From the NCBI RefSeq assembly GCF_000478195.2, contig NZ_AUZM01000015.1:45237-109236 (forward strand): a stretch of 64,000 nt of DNA, given 5' to 3'. Both the position numbers and the translations under genes were made by a program. The notes under the pieces were generated by a model. It was given only the letters and a program-made list of their open reading frames with translations. It was not told the DNA's origin and searched no databases. This DNA is from Lyngbya aestuarii BL J. GTDB lineage: Bacteria > Cyanobacteriota > Cyanobacteriia > Cyanobacteriales > Microcoleaceae. Of the stretch, positions 1 to 8,618 are shown one piece after another. Every line of letters begins with the position of its first letter. Position 1 is the first letter of the stretch.

Positions 1-90
1 GTTACCTTTGATAGTCGGCTGGGAGAAGGTACAATATTTCAAGTTAAACTTCCTCGAATTCTTCCTCGCATTCTAGAAGAATCATCGTGA
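1..90 (+). CDS. Histidine kinase C-terminus (partial, 5' end outside window)
   Basis: The first 29 codons, open from base 1 to a TGA at 88-90, read as the last part of a GHKL ATPase domain: the segment GEGTIFQVKLP matches the G2-box end of sensor histidine kinases (G-x-G-T-x-F-x-x-x-L-P). Only the C-terminal end is present, so sensor domains and partner cannot be seen. It lies 149 bp upstream of, and on the same strand as, a response-regulator protein, which suggests a two-component pair or a shared signalling cluster. The identification rests on a short motif. Confidence 0.7.
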   Translation, partial: VTFDSRLGEGTIFQVKLPRILPRILEESS

Positions 91-239
91 TTTTCTAGAG
101 TTAAATGTGATTAAAGTAGATGATAATATCTGTTATAATAAATCAATTTATACTGATTATTAAAGTTTGTAAAACAAAATAGATTAGTTACCCTGAAATA
201 TGATATTCTATTAAAAACTAGATATTAATTTACCTCCTC

Positions 240-1988
240 ATGATTAAGATTTTAGTAATTGAAGATGATGCGCAAGTCCGAGACAATATTCAAGTCATTT
301 TAGAACTCGAAGATTTTGATGTAATTTTAGCTAAAGATGGTCAATCCGGTCTTGAAAAAGCGATCGCAAGCTCACCCGATTTGATTGTTTGTGATGTCAT
401 GATGCCACAGATGGATGGATTTGAAGTTTTGTCTGCTTTACAATCTATAGAAGCAACGAGTAATATTCCTTTCATTTTTTTAACGGCTAAAGCGGATCGA
501 AATGACTTACGTCAAGGAATGGAATCGGGAGCAGATGATTATTTAACAAAACCGTTTACACCAAAAGAATTGATCAAGGCAATTCAAATTCGTCTGGATA
601 AAAAAGAAAAATATAAGCAAAAATACACTCAGAAAATTCAAGATATTTCAGAACAACTTGAACATCAACTCTATTTTGATCACGTCACCAATTTACCCAA
701 TCGCCTCTCACTACGAGAACAATTTAACCAGAGGTTAGCTAAAACTCAATTTATAGCAGCTAAAACTCAAATGTTGCCTATATTTTGTTTGAGTTTAGAT
801 CGCTTCAATCAAATCCAAAAAAACTTGGGATACGACTCCAGTGAACAATTACTTAAAGCATTTGTTGAACGATTGAAAAAAAGTTTAGATGCAAAAATTT
901 TTCTAGCTTATCTGGGTGCTAATGAATTTGGAATGATTTTACCTGTTGTTGAGTATAAAACATTTATTGTTGATCTCGCTAATCAAATCAAGAGTCAACT
1001 CAATCAGCCCTTTATAGTCAACAATCAAGAGGTTTTTCTCTCGGCGAGTATTGGGATTGCTCTTTATGAAAAAGATGCTCAAGACATTGAAAAAATTCTT
1101 CAAAAAGCGAAGAAAGCGATGTATAAAGTTCAGGAAAATGGAGGAAATGACTGTGAGTTTTACAGTTGGGTTCTTGATGTGCATACTTCTCGAAGACAGA
1201 GACTAGAAAATGATCTTCACTATGCGATTGAGCGAGGAGAACTATCCGTTCACTATCAACCTCAAGTTAGCCTAAAAACGGGAAAGATCATGGGTTGTGA
1301 AGCTTTGGCTCGTTGGTCACATCCGACTTATAATATGATTTCACCAGATACTTTTATTCCAATTGCTGAAGAAATTGGTTTAATTGATAAAATTGGAGAA
1401 TGGGTTTTAGTTCAAGCCTGTAAAGACCTAAAAAAATGGCAAGCTTTTGGATTTATGAGTTTAAAAATGGCTGTTAATATTTCTGTTTTTCAATTAAACA
1501 AAGCTGATTTTCGCCAAAAATCAATTAATACTTTATTAGCCAATAATATTCTACCTAAATATATAGAGTTTGAGTTAACCGAAAGTTGTCTGGTACAAGA
1601 TTTGGTGATGGCAAAACAAAAAATAGAAGCTTTAAATTCTTTAGATATTAGAGTTTCTATAGATGATTTTGGGACGGGTTATTCATCGCTAAAATCTTTA
1701 CAAAAATTACCTTTCAATACCTTAAAAATAGATCGGTCTTTTATTCAAAATGTTGAGACTAATCCGAGTAATTCTGCAATTACCAGTAATTTAATTAAAA
1801 TTGCACGTAGTTTAGGTTTAAAAGTCGTTGCAGAAGGAGTAGAAACAGTCGGAGAACTGAATTTTTTAAAACAGCATCAATGTGATGGGATTCAAGGCTT
1901 TATCTTCAGTTATCCTCTCCCGGCTTCTGAAATGACGAACTTACTCAGAGAAGGAAAATGCTTAAAAATTCAGGAATCGTTGCTATAA
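240..1988 (+). CDS. Response regulator with degenerate GGDEF and EAL domains (c-di-GMP phosphodiesterase)
   Basis: A 582-residue protein with three domains. Residues 1-120 form a receiver: acidic pair at D9-D10, phospho-acceptor D52 in CDVMMPQMDG, T82 and K104. Residues about 145-310 form a GGDEF domain whose signature reads GANEF (226-230), so cyclase activity is unlikely. Residues about 325-570 form an EAL domain with EAL at 354-356, ELTES at 445-449, DDFG at 475-478, K496, E532 and Q552, the set expected of an active phosphodiesterase. The inferred role is phosphorylation-controlled hydrolysis of cyclic di-GMP in the cytoplasm; the GGDEF part may bind GTP as an allosteric site. It follows a histidine kinase end on the same strand, the probable partner. 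Confidence 0.9.
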   Translation: MIKILVIEDDAQVRDNIQVILELEDFDVILAKDGQSGLEKAIASSPDLIVCDVMMPQMDGFEVLSALQSIEATSNIPFIFLTAKADRNDLRQGMESGADDYLTKPFTPKELIKAIQIRLDKKEKYKQKYTQKIQDISEQLEHQLYFDHVTNLPNRLSLREQFNQRLAKTQFIAAKTQMLPIFCLSLDRFNQIQKNLGYDSSEQLLKAFVERLKKSLDAKIFLAYLGANEFGMILPVVEYKTFIVDLANQIKSQLNQPFIVNNQEVFLSASIGIALYEKDAQDIEKILQKAKKAMYKVQENGGNDCEFYSWVLDVHTSRRQRLENDLHYAIERGELSVHYQPQVSLKTGKIMGCEALARWSHPTYNMISPDTFIPIAEEIGLIDKIGEWVLVQACKDLKKWQAFGFMSLKMAVNISVFQLNKADFRQKSINTLLANNILPKYIEFELTESCLVQDLVMAKQKIEALNSLDIRVSIDDFGTGYSSLKSLQKLPFNTLKIDRSFIQNVETNPSNSAITSNLIKIARSLGLKVVAEGVETVGELNFLKQHQCDGIQGFIFSYPLPASEMTNLLREGKCLKIQESLL

Positions 1989-2032
1989 ATTCCTGAAAAA
2001 AGTTAGATGAAAATATTGAGTTTAAAAACAAT

Positions 2033-2055
2033 AAAATCTAAGGTGAGAAGATTTT
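2033..2055 (+). terminator. Weak hairpin after the REC-GGDEF-EAL gene
   Basis: AAAATCT (2033-2039) and AGATTTT (2049-2055) can pair across a 9-base loop and end in a short T run. The hairpin lies between convergent genes ending at 1988 and 2079 and could serve either strand. The stem is short and AT-rich, so this is a weak call. Confidence 0.3.
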
Positions 2056-2078
2056 TGAGTTGATTAATCAGAAAAGCG

Positions 2079-2435
2079 TTAAATTTCCTGACTATTGGGA
2101 TCAAAGACTTTACCAATCAAACTGGAAACTAAGGATAAAACAATCGAACCAAACAACGCTGGGAAAAAACCTGCCACTGTAAATCCGGGTGTAAAATACC
2201 CAACTAATCCCAGGGAAATAGCATTAATTACCAGTAAAAAGAAACCCAAAGTGAGTAAAGTTAAGGGAAGTGTAAACAAAATCAAAATCGGTTTAACAAT
2301 CGCATTCACTAACCCCATAATCACGACACCAATGGCTGCGGCTTGCCAACTGGCAATGGTTAACCCCGGTACGATAAAAGCAGTAATCCAAAGGGAAATG
2401 GCTGATAATAGCCACGTTAGAAAGAAATTCAGCAT
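2079..2435 (-). CDS. Phage-holin-4-type (YvlD-like) small membrane protein
   Basis: A 118-residue, almost wholly hydrophobic protein with about four membrane segments (roughly 3-22, 28-47, 53-75 and 85-108). The pattern of a PGL turn after helix 1, followed by GLVNAIVKPIL and then LTLGFFLLVINAISL, is that of the widespread Phage_holin_4_2/YvlD family of bacterial inner-membrane proteins. The family is named for weak holin similarity, but chromosomal members are not phage genes and their role is unsettled. It stands alone, convergent with the upstream signalling gene and divergent from the lumenal pentapeptide gene. No phage gene is nearby. Confidence 0.8.
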   Translation of the reverse strand: MLNFFLTWLLSAISLWITAFIVPGLTIASWQAAAIGVVIMGLVNAIVKPILILFTLPLTLLTLGFFLLVINAISLGLVGYFTPGFTVAGFFPALFGSIVLSLVSSLIGKVFDPNSQEI

Positions 2436-2554
2436 AGGAAGCTTAATCCTATCAGTACCTTATAATTTTAGCAAATTAACCGATTTTTTAGACTTCTGTA
2501 TCCGCAACTCGGTATGCTGGAATGAGAAATTCTATTTGAGTAGGAGATTTAAAA

Positions 2555-3043
2555 ATGATTCGAGGATTGATCACTTTTATGGCGACGCTGTTGTTGTTCT
2601 GTTGGCCTTTAACGGCACTCGCGCAGGACAATCCATCCGGTTTATTTTTTAATCATAGCCTCTTGCAAGGACGAGATTTTTCCGATCAATCTCTCCCGGC
2701 GGCTGAGTTTGCCAATTCTAATTTAGAGTCGGCTAACTTTGATCATTCTCAATTAGTGGGGTCAGTTTTTAGTAAGGCGATTATGAAAAATGCCAATATG
2801 CGAGGTGCAGATTTGACTTATGCGATGTTGGATCAAGTCGATTTTAGTAATGCGGATTTGAGTAATTCTATCTTTACAGAAGTATTATTTTTTGGTTCAA
2901 CTTTTAAGGATACTAAAATTACAGGTGCAGATTTTACGGATGCTCTTTTGGATGGAGAACAGCTTCGACAATTGTGTATAACTGCTAGCGGAGTGAACCC
3001 AAAAACTGGAGTTTCAACGCGATATTCTTTAGGGTGTCGTTAA
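2555..3043 (+). CDS. Secreted (probably thylakoid-lumen) pentapeptide-repeat protein
   Basis: A 162-residue protein with a signal peptide (about 1-24, ending ALA before QDNPSG) and then about eight pentapeptide-type repeats A(D/N)LXX between residues 35 and 130 (for example NLESANFDHSQL and NMRGADLTYAML), which should fold as a right-handed quadrilateral beta helix. The C-terminal cap holds two cysteines (LRQLC and SLGC) around GVNPKTGVSTRYSLGC, an arrangement like plant and cyanobacterial lumenal pentapeptide proteins (TL15/TL17 type). The role is unknown; a structural or assembly function in the lumen or periplasm is an inference. It is a single-gene unit followed by a strong inverted repeat. 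Confidence 0.85.
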   Translation: MIRGLITFMATLLLFCWPLTALAQDNPSGLFFNHSLLQGRDFSDQSLPAAEFANSNLESANFDHSQLVGSVFSKAIMKNANMRGADLTYAMLDQVDFSNADLSNSIFTEVLFFGSTFKDTKITGADFTDALLDGEQLRQLCITASGVNPKTGVSTRYSLGCR

Positions 3044-3053
3044 TTTTTTTCGG

Positions 3054-3112
3054 GATTGGAGTTGATAGCCTTGATCCTGTTTTAAACCATAAATTTAGCT
3101 TCAACTCCAATC
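3054..3112. terminator. Perfect 12-bp inverted repeat between convergent genes
   Basis: GATTGGAGTTGA at 3054-3065 is exactly complementary to TCAACTCCAATC at 3101-3112, with a 35-base loop. The right arm is followed by TTTATT. It sits between the ends of the pentapeptide gene and the convergent flippase-like gene, so it may terminate transcription from either side. The large loop is unusual for a rho-independent terminator, and it could instead be a small repeat element. Confidence 0.5.
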
Positions 3113-3173
3113 TTTATTAAAAATTTTAGAGTCATCCTCAATCCGAGCAAAAAAGAGAAAATAAATTTAAAAT

Positions 3174-4106
3174 TTAGAGACTGGGTTTATGATTCTCGAC
3201 CAAATGTTGATCAATCCCCGCAAATAAAGCCCCAAACGTTTCAGCTAATACACTGATCACTCGATAACAAGCAATCGCACTGAGTAAAAGTCCGGATGGA
3301 AAATGGGATTCTAAAAGGGCAAGAGTAGTCGCTTCAAATACACCCAAACCTCCAGGCGCACCGGGAATGACTAAACCCAGTAACCAACCTAAACTATAAG
3401 CACTAATTAACAAGGGAATTTGCTGAGGAGTAAACGGCATCAATGCTAAAGCAGTTAATAAAAACCCAATTCCTCTCAAGCTGACAAATCCCATTTCCCC
3501 TAAAAAGGGTCGCAAAGGATAACGTTCTAACTGATAGAAAAATGCTGAGGGACTCTCAGAAGAAGTGACTTTCCATTTGATTTTTCTCAAGTGATTAACA
3601 ACAGGATTTAAAATCCGAGGATGAACACCTGTTAATACCACAACTAAGCAAAGAATCTGCAAACCCCAGTATTTTTGTTGAGCAGTAATTAAAGCAATCG
3701 CTAATGCCGCAGATGCCATTAAAAGCGGTTCAAGTAAAACGCTAAGTGTAGCTGGCCCCAGAGAAACACCTGCCTTATTCACTGCGGTAATGCGACCATA
3801 AAAATGCCAGATATTTCCCGGTAAATACTTAGCAATATTCGTTTTAAGATAAATATGTAATCCGCAGCGTTGTTTGATAGTTTGATTAAACTCTCGCAAA
3901 ATCCATAACCACACCCATGCTGCCCAAATATGAGCCGTTGTCGTTACGACAAAAGCAAGTGCGAGACAAAGCCATCCCGTACTCGTAATCTGGATTTCTG
4001 CGATTTCTTGCCAGTTTGTTTTTAAGGTATGAATTAGGAAAAAGGCTGTTAATCCCAGAATTAACCACCGGAGATAAGGCTTGAGGATGGATATAAATTT
4101 TTTCAT
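3174..4106 (-). CDS. Lysylphosphatidylglycerol synthase/flippase-like membrane protein (UPF0104 family)
   Basis: About 310 residues with 7-8 membrane segments. GxxPGGLGxFE-type sequence near the C-terminus (VIPGAPGGLGVFEATTLALL) and the ITAVNKAGVSLGPATLSVLLEPLL stretch are hallmarks of the LPG_synthase_TM (UPF0104) family, which includes the flippase half of MprF and glycolipid or dolichol-type exporters. Substrate is unknown. The frame extends upstream to an ATG at 4160, but the Met at 4106 begins the family-like MKKFISILKPYLRW and is preferred. It is 163 bases downstream of a same-strand NlpC/P60 gene and may share its promoter. Confidence 0.8.
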   Translation of the reverse strand: MKKFISILKPYLRWLILGLTAFFLIHTLKTNWQEIAEIQITSTGWLCLALAFVVTTTAHIWAAWVWLWILREFNQTIKQRCGLHIYLKTNIAKYLPGNIWHFYGRITAVNKAGVSLGPATLSVLLEPLLMASAALAIALITAQQKYWGLQILCLVVVLTGVHPRILNPVVNHLRKIKWKVTSSESPSAFFYQLERYPLRPFLGEMGFVSLRGIGFLLTALALMPFTPQQIPLLISAYSLGWLLGLVIPGAPGGLGVFEATTLALLESHFPSGLLLSAIACYRVISVLAETFGALFAGIDQHLVENHKPSL

Positions 4107-4268
4107 GTGGTTTTTACAAAAATCAACAGAGGGGCTAGTTTTCAAGGCTTTTAAAATCACTAAAATTACATCAACATTTAGACAGTAGATTGAAACAGTT
4201 TAGATAGTGGGAACATCAATAAAAGTTGTGATGTGGCGGGTTTAGTCCAATTTTTCTTTATAAGTTTC

Positions 4269-5084
4269 CTAAATAGAATCTTCCGATGAGAAGCTGGGTA
4301 AAACCACCGACTGATAACTGCTAACCACTCTGCCTGCACCCCGTAACTGCTGATAGTATCCCTGAGCGACTCTATCTCCCTGATCTGATATAACGTCAAT
4401 TCCAATACCATTTCGACCTTTTTCAGGCCCAGAACTGTGAATGTAACGTCCTTCTCCTAGATATAATCCGACGTGAGTGGCTTTAGTGGGAGTTCCAAAA
4501 AATATCAGATCTCCAATGTGTAAACAAGATAGCACGAGCTGAGTTTTGTCAAGATCTATCTTTTGGGTAAAAGTCTCCTGCTGGTAAGCATCGCGAGGCA
4601 ACCATATTCCCTGGGACGCAAAAGCCGCTTGCATCAAGCCAGAACAGTCATAATTTGGCCCTACTGTTCCTCCCCATAAATAATAATTGGGCGTGTTCAT
4701 TTTTTCATAAGTAAAGTCAATCACAGCCGATAATTTAGATTGGATCTCAGCTAAACTGATCGGTTGAGGTTGATAGGGAGTTGTAGCGCATTCAATTTGA
4801 TCAAAATCAGCACGCGCCAACCAACCCAGATAGTCATCTTCACACAGTTGAACCTGAATGGCTTTGTCGTCAAGACCATGATCTAAATCTCGGCGACTCA
4901 CTCGCAAGTGTCGTCGGGCGGCGGCTTGAGTCGCTAACGCTTGGCAGTCTGCCGAATCATACAGATTCAGATTCGCGGTGCAACGATACTCTACAATGTC
5001 CGATAATGGGTCAATAATCATGGGTTGGTTGTAATGGTTTGGCCTGGAGACATCCGGGGTGAATTGTGTACAATCGCCAATCAT
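4269..5084 (-). CDS. NlpC/P60 cell-wall cysteine peptidase with SH3-like N-terminus
   Basis: A 271-residue protein. Residues about 30-100 (EYRCTANLNLYDSADCQ and following) look like the bacterial SH3 module of the structurally characterised Anabaena/Nostoc NlpC/P60 enzymes. The catalytic domain follows, with YDCSG (C147), HVGLYLG (H204) and YIHSSG (H216). The expected activity is gamma-D-Glu/meso-diaminopimelate endopeptidase cleavage of peptidoglycan stem peptides, probably muropeptide recycling since no signal peptide is visible. A start at the Met at 5021 is possible, because the first 21 residues are not family-like. It is divergent from the beta-lactamase-like gene; both relate to the cell wall. 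Confidence 0.85.
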   Translation of the reverse strand: MIGDCTQFTPDVSRPNHYNQPMIIDPLSDIVEYRCTANLNLYDSADCQALATQAAARRHLRVSRRDLDHGLDDKAIQVQLCEDDYLGWLARADFDQIECATTPYQPQPISLAEIQSKLSAVIDFTYEKMNTPNYYLWGGTVGPNYDCSGLMQAAFASQGIWLPRDAYQQETFTQKIDLDKTQLVLSCLHIGDLIFFGTPTKATHVGLYLGEGRYIHSSGPEKGRNGIGIDVISDQGDRVAQGYYQQLRGAGRVVSSYQSVVLPSFSSEDSI

Positions 5085-5180
5085 ACGTTAAAAAAACAGA
5101 CATCTTTAGGTCAGAACATATAACAAACTTTAGCCACTACCCAATTTTTGATTCTGATTCCTTATTTTTTATCCTCTGCT

Positions 5181-6131
5181 ATGACATTTTTTAATTTAGA
5201 CGAACAACTCGAAAACTTAGGCAAAGGCATTATAGAGGCAACTTGTACTCAATTTCCAGCATTAGCACCGGATCAAATTGCCATGACTTGGGTTGTCTAT
5301 GATCCTCCCATTCCCGTTAACACAGGAGGGGCATTAACTCCGGAAGAATTTTGGAAGTATACAGTTCGGGGATTTGCCTATCGCGGGATTGAACGCATCT
5401 ATCCGGCGAGTGTCGTCAAGTTGTTTTACTTGGTGGCTTTGTATGAATGGATGGAAAAAGGCATGATCGCGATTTCTGCCGAGTTAGAGCGGGCAACACG
5501 AGATATGATCGTAGACTCGAGTAATGATGCCACTAGCCTTGTAGTCGATATGTTAACTGGAACAACCAGCGGCCCTGAGTTGGCACCTGGCCCCGATGAG
5601 ACTTGGAAAGCCCAACGAAATCTGATCAATCGTTATTTTCAATCTCTCCATTGGCCGGAACTTAAGTCGATTAATGTCAATCAAAAAACTTGGTGTGACG
5701 GGGCCTATGGTCGAGAACGAGAATTCTTGGGAGAATTGATGGAAAATCGCAATATGTTGACCACCAACGCAACAGCCCGGTTATTACATAGTATTGTCGG
5801 TGGAATTGCGGCTTCTCCTCAAGCTTCTCAAGCGATGATGAAGTTGATGAAACGGAGTCTTGATCCGGCTGAGTTAGCAGAAGATCCAGAAAACCAAGTT
5901 AGTGAATTTTTAGGGAGTGGTTTACCTTTAAATACTAAACTCTGGTCAAAAGCTGGACATACCAGTCAAGTTCGTCACGATGCAGCTTACATCGAAATTC
6001 CCGGTTTATATCCTTATTTACTTGTAGTCTTTACAGAAGGCAAAAGCCAAAGTCGCAATACTGAACTCTTACCTTTTGTTTCTAAACAAGTGTTAGAAGC
6101 GATGCAAACTGTTTGTTCAACAAAAAAGTAA
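5181..6131 (+). CDS. Class A beta-lactamase-like serine hydrolase
   Basis: A 316-residue protein counted from the ATG at 5181; an ATG at 5148 would add 11 hydrophobic residues without a convincing signal peptide. It carries the SxxK motif (SVVK at about 77-80), an SSN triad (about 113-115) and a KAG in place of KTG (WSKAGHT), in the spacing of the penicillin-binding/beta-lactamase fold. Cyanobacterial proteins of this type are annotated beta-lactamase-related serine hydrolases; whether this one hydrolyses beta-lactams or a peptide or ester is not knowable here. The family match is clear, the substrate is not. Confidence 0.75.
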   Translation: MTFFNLDEQLENLGKGIIEATCTQFPALAPDQIAMTWVVYDPPIPVNTGGALTPEEFWKYTVRGFAYRGIERIYPASVVKLFYLVALYEWMEKGMIAISAELERATRDMIVDSSNDATSLVVDMLTGTTSGPELAPGPDETWKAQRNLINRYFQSLHWPELKSINVNQKTWCDGAYGREREFLGELMENRNMLTTNATARLLHSIVGGIAASPQASQAMMKLMKRSLDPAELAEDPENQVSEFLGSGLPLNTKLWSKAGHTSQVRHDAAYIEIPGLYPYLLVVFTEGKSQSRNTELLPFVSKQVLEAMQTVCSTKK

Positions 6132-6443
6132 AACCACTCCACTCGGGTTTTAAAAGTTAGTCGGATTACTCATAAAAGCCTCACTGAGAAAATAACAAAA
6201 TGACAATATTCTAATCTGTCTAGACTCTAACAACTCCAACCTCAATTGCTCAGTCCCTTTTTTGAGTGACAACGTTTAAGTATAAACTCATAAATTCTTA
6301 ATTTATTCTTAAATCTTTAATGTTGTATGCAATCTCTAAAATCTTTGACTGATTATTCTAAGTCTTACGAAAAATCTCATGGTCATTCTGAATGTAATGA
6401 AGAATCTCTACAAACCCTTCGTTTAACTCCCGGTGACAGTTTA
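6132..6443. other. Intergenic region with a dispersed-repeat-like segment
   Basis: No convincing gene. The frame of the downstream oxidoreductase is open from 6327, but the first 39 codons lack protein-like features and run through a segment (6381-6408) resembling a known intergenic repeat, so I read this as leader DNA. AT-rich stretches near 6280-6320 could hold the promoter. Confidence 0.5.
6381..6408 (+). repeat. HSE(R/C)xEES-type dispersed repeat fragment
   Basis: The stretch beginning GGTCATTCTGAATG and ending GAAGAATCTC translates in the open frame as GHSECNEES. Spurious translations such as HSERSEES are widely found in bacterial genomes and come from a dispersed intergenic repeat. Only one copy is seen in this window. 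It argues that the true start of the next gene lies downstream, at 6444. Confidence 0.45.
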
Positions 6444-8456
6444 ATGCGATATTTAAAACGTTCTTTTTTGAGTCTAATTTCGAGTCTCATCTCAGTCACT
6501 GCGATCGCCACAACGGCTACCTCGATCCAACCTCCGACACCCGATCAAGAAGTCGCTTGTGATATTTTAGTCGTTGGGGGAGGGTTAGCTGGATCAGCCA
6601 CCGCCTATGAAGCCCTACTCGCTGGACGAACCGTCTGTATGACCGAAATTACCGACTGGGTAGGGGGTCAAATTTCTTCTCAAGGAACCTCAGCCCTCGA
6701 TGAACGGGCGACACAGCGATCGCTACTTTATTTCCCTCGGGGTTATCTAGAATTACGAAAAAGAATTGAGGAAAAATATGGTCGGTTAAATCCCGGCGCT
6801 TGTTGGGTCAGTCAATCCTGTTTTATGCCTTATGACGGTCATCAAATCCTATTTGATATATTACAAGATGCCGCCAAAAAAGGCAAGGGAAATTTTAAAT
6901 GGTTTCCGTCTACTGTTGTTAAAGATATCGAAATTTCAGACGGTTTAATTACCACTGTTACCGCCATTCAACACGAACCCGCACCCGGAACACCGCCCCT
7001 CAATACAGAACCTTTATCCCAAATTATAGAAGATGCTTACAGTTACGAAGATTCTCCCCGTTTAGATAAAACAATTATTCGTTTTAATCCCCCCAGTCCC
7101 CCCTCAGAAAAGGGCGTGAGATGGTATGTTGTGGAAGCCACAGAAACGGGAGAAATATTAGGTTTAACAGACGTTCCTTATCGTTTAGGGGTTGATGAAA
7201 GAACACCCTTTGAACCCACATCTTCAAGCGTATCCGGGGCGCCCTACTGTACTCAGGGATTTACCTATACCTTTGCAATGGAAGCCACCGCCGAACCCCA
7301 AACCCACAAACTCCCCCCATTCTATCAACAATATTCGCCCTATTACAGTTATGAATTAGAACGATTAGCTAACTTTAATCTGGTTTATACTTATCGGCGA
7401 ATTCACAGCATGAACCCCGACGAACAACTTCCCGGAAATGTCCGAGAATGGCCGATTTATCCCGGTGATATTTCCATGCAAAACTGGACATGGGGAAATG
7501 ATTATCGCCCCGGAAATCGCGAAGATAATTTTATTTTCACTCGCAACCAACTGCAAGCCATGGGTCAGTTAGAACCGGGAGAATGGATGGGAGGATTGAG
7601 AACAGAAACCCTAGAAAGGGGTGAAGAAAATGCCATCGGTTATTTTTATTGGTTAGTCGTCGGAACCACTGATTCTCAACTGGGAGAAGGGGTTAAAAAA
7701 CCGAATCCCAATCATCGTTTTGTTACTGGGTTAGACTCGCCGATGGGAACGGTTCACGGACTGTCAAAATATCCCTATATTCGCGAAGGTAGACGGGTGA
7801 TAGGGCGTCCGAGTTGGGGGTTTCCAGAAGGGTTTGAAATCACCGAAATTGATATTTCTCGCAACGATTTCGGCAAAGAATTTTATCAGGATAATTTATC
7901 CTCAGAAGATTATCGGGCGCTGTGGGCGGGGTTAGCAGGATTAGAACTTCCGGCGTTATTAAGTGGAATGCAAACGGTTGAAGAAACAAATCCAAAATCA
8001 CGGGCGACAATTTATCCCGATACTGTGGGAATTGGTCACTATGCGATTGATTTTCATCCCTGCATGACCAACACTCCCCCAGAAGCGCCGGGAAACACGG
8101 AAAGAGAGGGCGAAAGACTCGGACAGGGGGCGGCTTATCCCTTTCAAATTCCGTTACGGGCGATGATTCCTCAAGAGATTGATAACTTATTAGTTGTCGG
8201 GAAAAGTATCGCCACCAGTCACGTTGCAGCAGCCGCTTATCGGGTTCATTCATTTGAATGGTCTTCGGGAGTTGCGGCGGGAATTACCGCAGATTTTGCC
8301 TTAGAAACGGGGGTTAAACCTTATGAATTGGTGGATGATTTACCCTTGCAAGAACCCCAGTTAGAGGTGTTGAAAGACCGCATCCAAAAAACGGGTAATC
8401 CGATTTCTTTTCCAGAAACTTCTATTTTTAACAATTCTTGGGAAGATTGGAAATAA
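6444..8456 (+). CDS. Secreted FAD-dependent oxidoreductase
   Basis: About 670 residues from the ATG at 6444. It starts with a basic-hydrophobic signal peptide (MRYLKRSFLSLISSLISV), then a Rossmann FAD-binding motif (ILVVGGGLAGSATAYEALLAG) and the extended FAD_oxidored region (VGGQISSQGTSALDE). The C-terminal LLVVGKSIATSHVAAAAYRVHSFEW is typical of the second FAD-contact region of this family. It probably acts in the periplasm or lumen on an unknown organic substrate. The longer frame from 6327 is rejected because it would bury the signal peptide and runs through a repeat. Monocistronic by appearance, 162 bases before recJ. Confidence 0.85.
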   Translation: MRYLKRSFLSLISSLISVTAIATTATSIQPPTPDQEVACDILVVGGGLAGSATAYEALLAGRTVCMTEITDWVGGQISSQGTSALDERATQRSLLYFPRGYLELRKRIEEKYGRLNPGACWVSQSCFMPYDGHQILFDILQDAAKKGKGNFKWFPSTVVKDIEISDGLITTVTAIQHEPAPGTPPLNTEPLSQIIEDAYSYEDSPRLDKTIIRFNPPSPPSEKGVRWYVVEATETGEILGLTDVPYRLGVDERTPFEPTSSSVSGAPYCTQGFTYTFAMEATAEPQTHKLPPFYQQYSPYYSYELERLANFNLVYTYRRIHSMNPDEQLPGNVREWPIYPGDISMQNWTWGNDYRPGNREDNFIFTRNQLQAMGQLEPGEWMGGLRTETLERGEENAIGYFYWLVVGTTDSQLGEGVKKPNPNHRFVTGLDSPMGTVHGLSKYPYIREGRRVIGRPSWGFPEGFEITEIDISRNDFGKEFYQDNLSSEDYRALWAGLAGLELPALLSGMQTVEETNPKSRATIYPDTVGIGHYAIDFHPCMTNTPPEAPGNTEREGERLGQGAAYPFQIPLRAMIPQEIDNLLVVGKSIATSHVAAAAYRVHSFEWSSGVAAGITADFALETGVKPYELVDDLPLQEPQLEVLKDRIQKTGNPISFPETSIFNNSWEDWK

Positions 8457-8618
8457 TCATCAATACAAACTCATTTTAAAAAAGATAGAGAGTGGTTTAT
8501 TTCAGTGACAATTTTTTCCTAAAATAAAACAACAAAAGTTGCTTTGTTTATCTTTTTTGAGATAAACTATAAACAATCAAGATATTTTCGGCAATTGATG
8601 GTGTAAAATAGACAAAGT

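Noticed and set aside
2079..2435. Prophage holin
   Set aside because: The fold matches a holin-named family, but no lysin, capsid, terminase or integrase is nearby, so a phage origin is not supported.
2095..2652. 185-codon open frame on the plus strand
   Set aside because: It runs antisense to the clear membrane-protein gene at 2079-2435 and out of frame with the lumenal pentapeptide gene, and its translation is basic and low-complexity, not protein-like.
7840..8253. 137-codon minus-strand frame within the FAD oxidoreductase
   Set aside because: Lies wholly inside a well-supported gene; no recognisable motifs.
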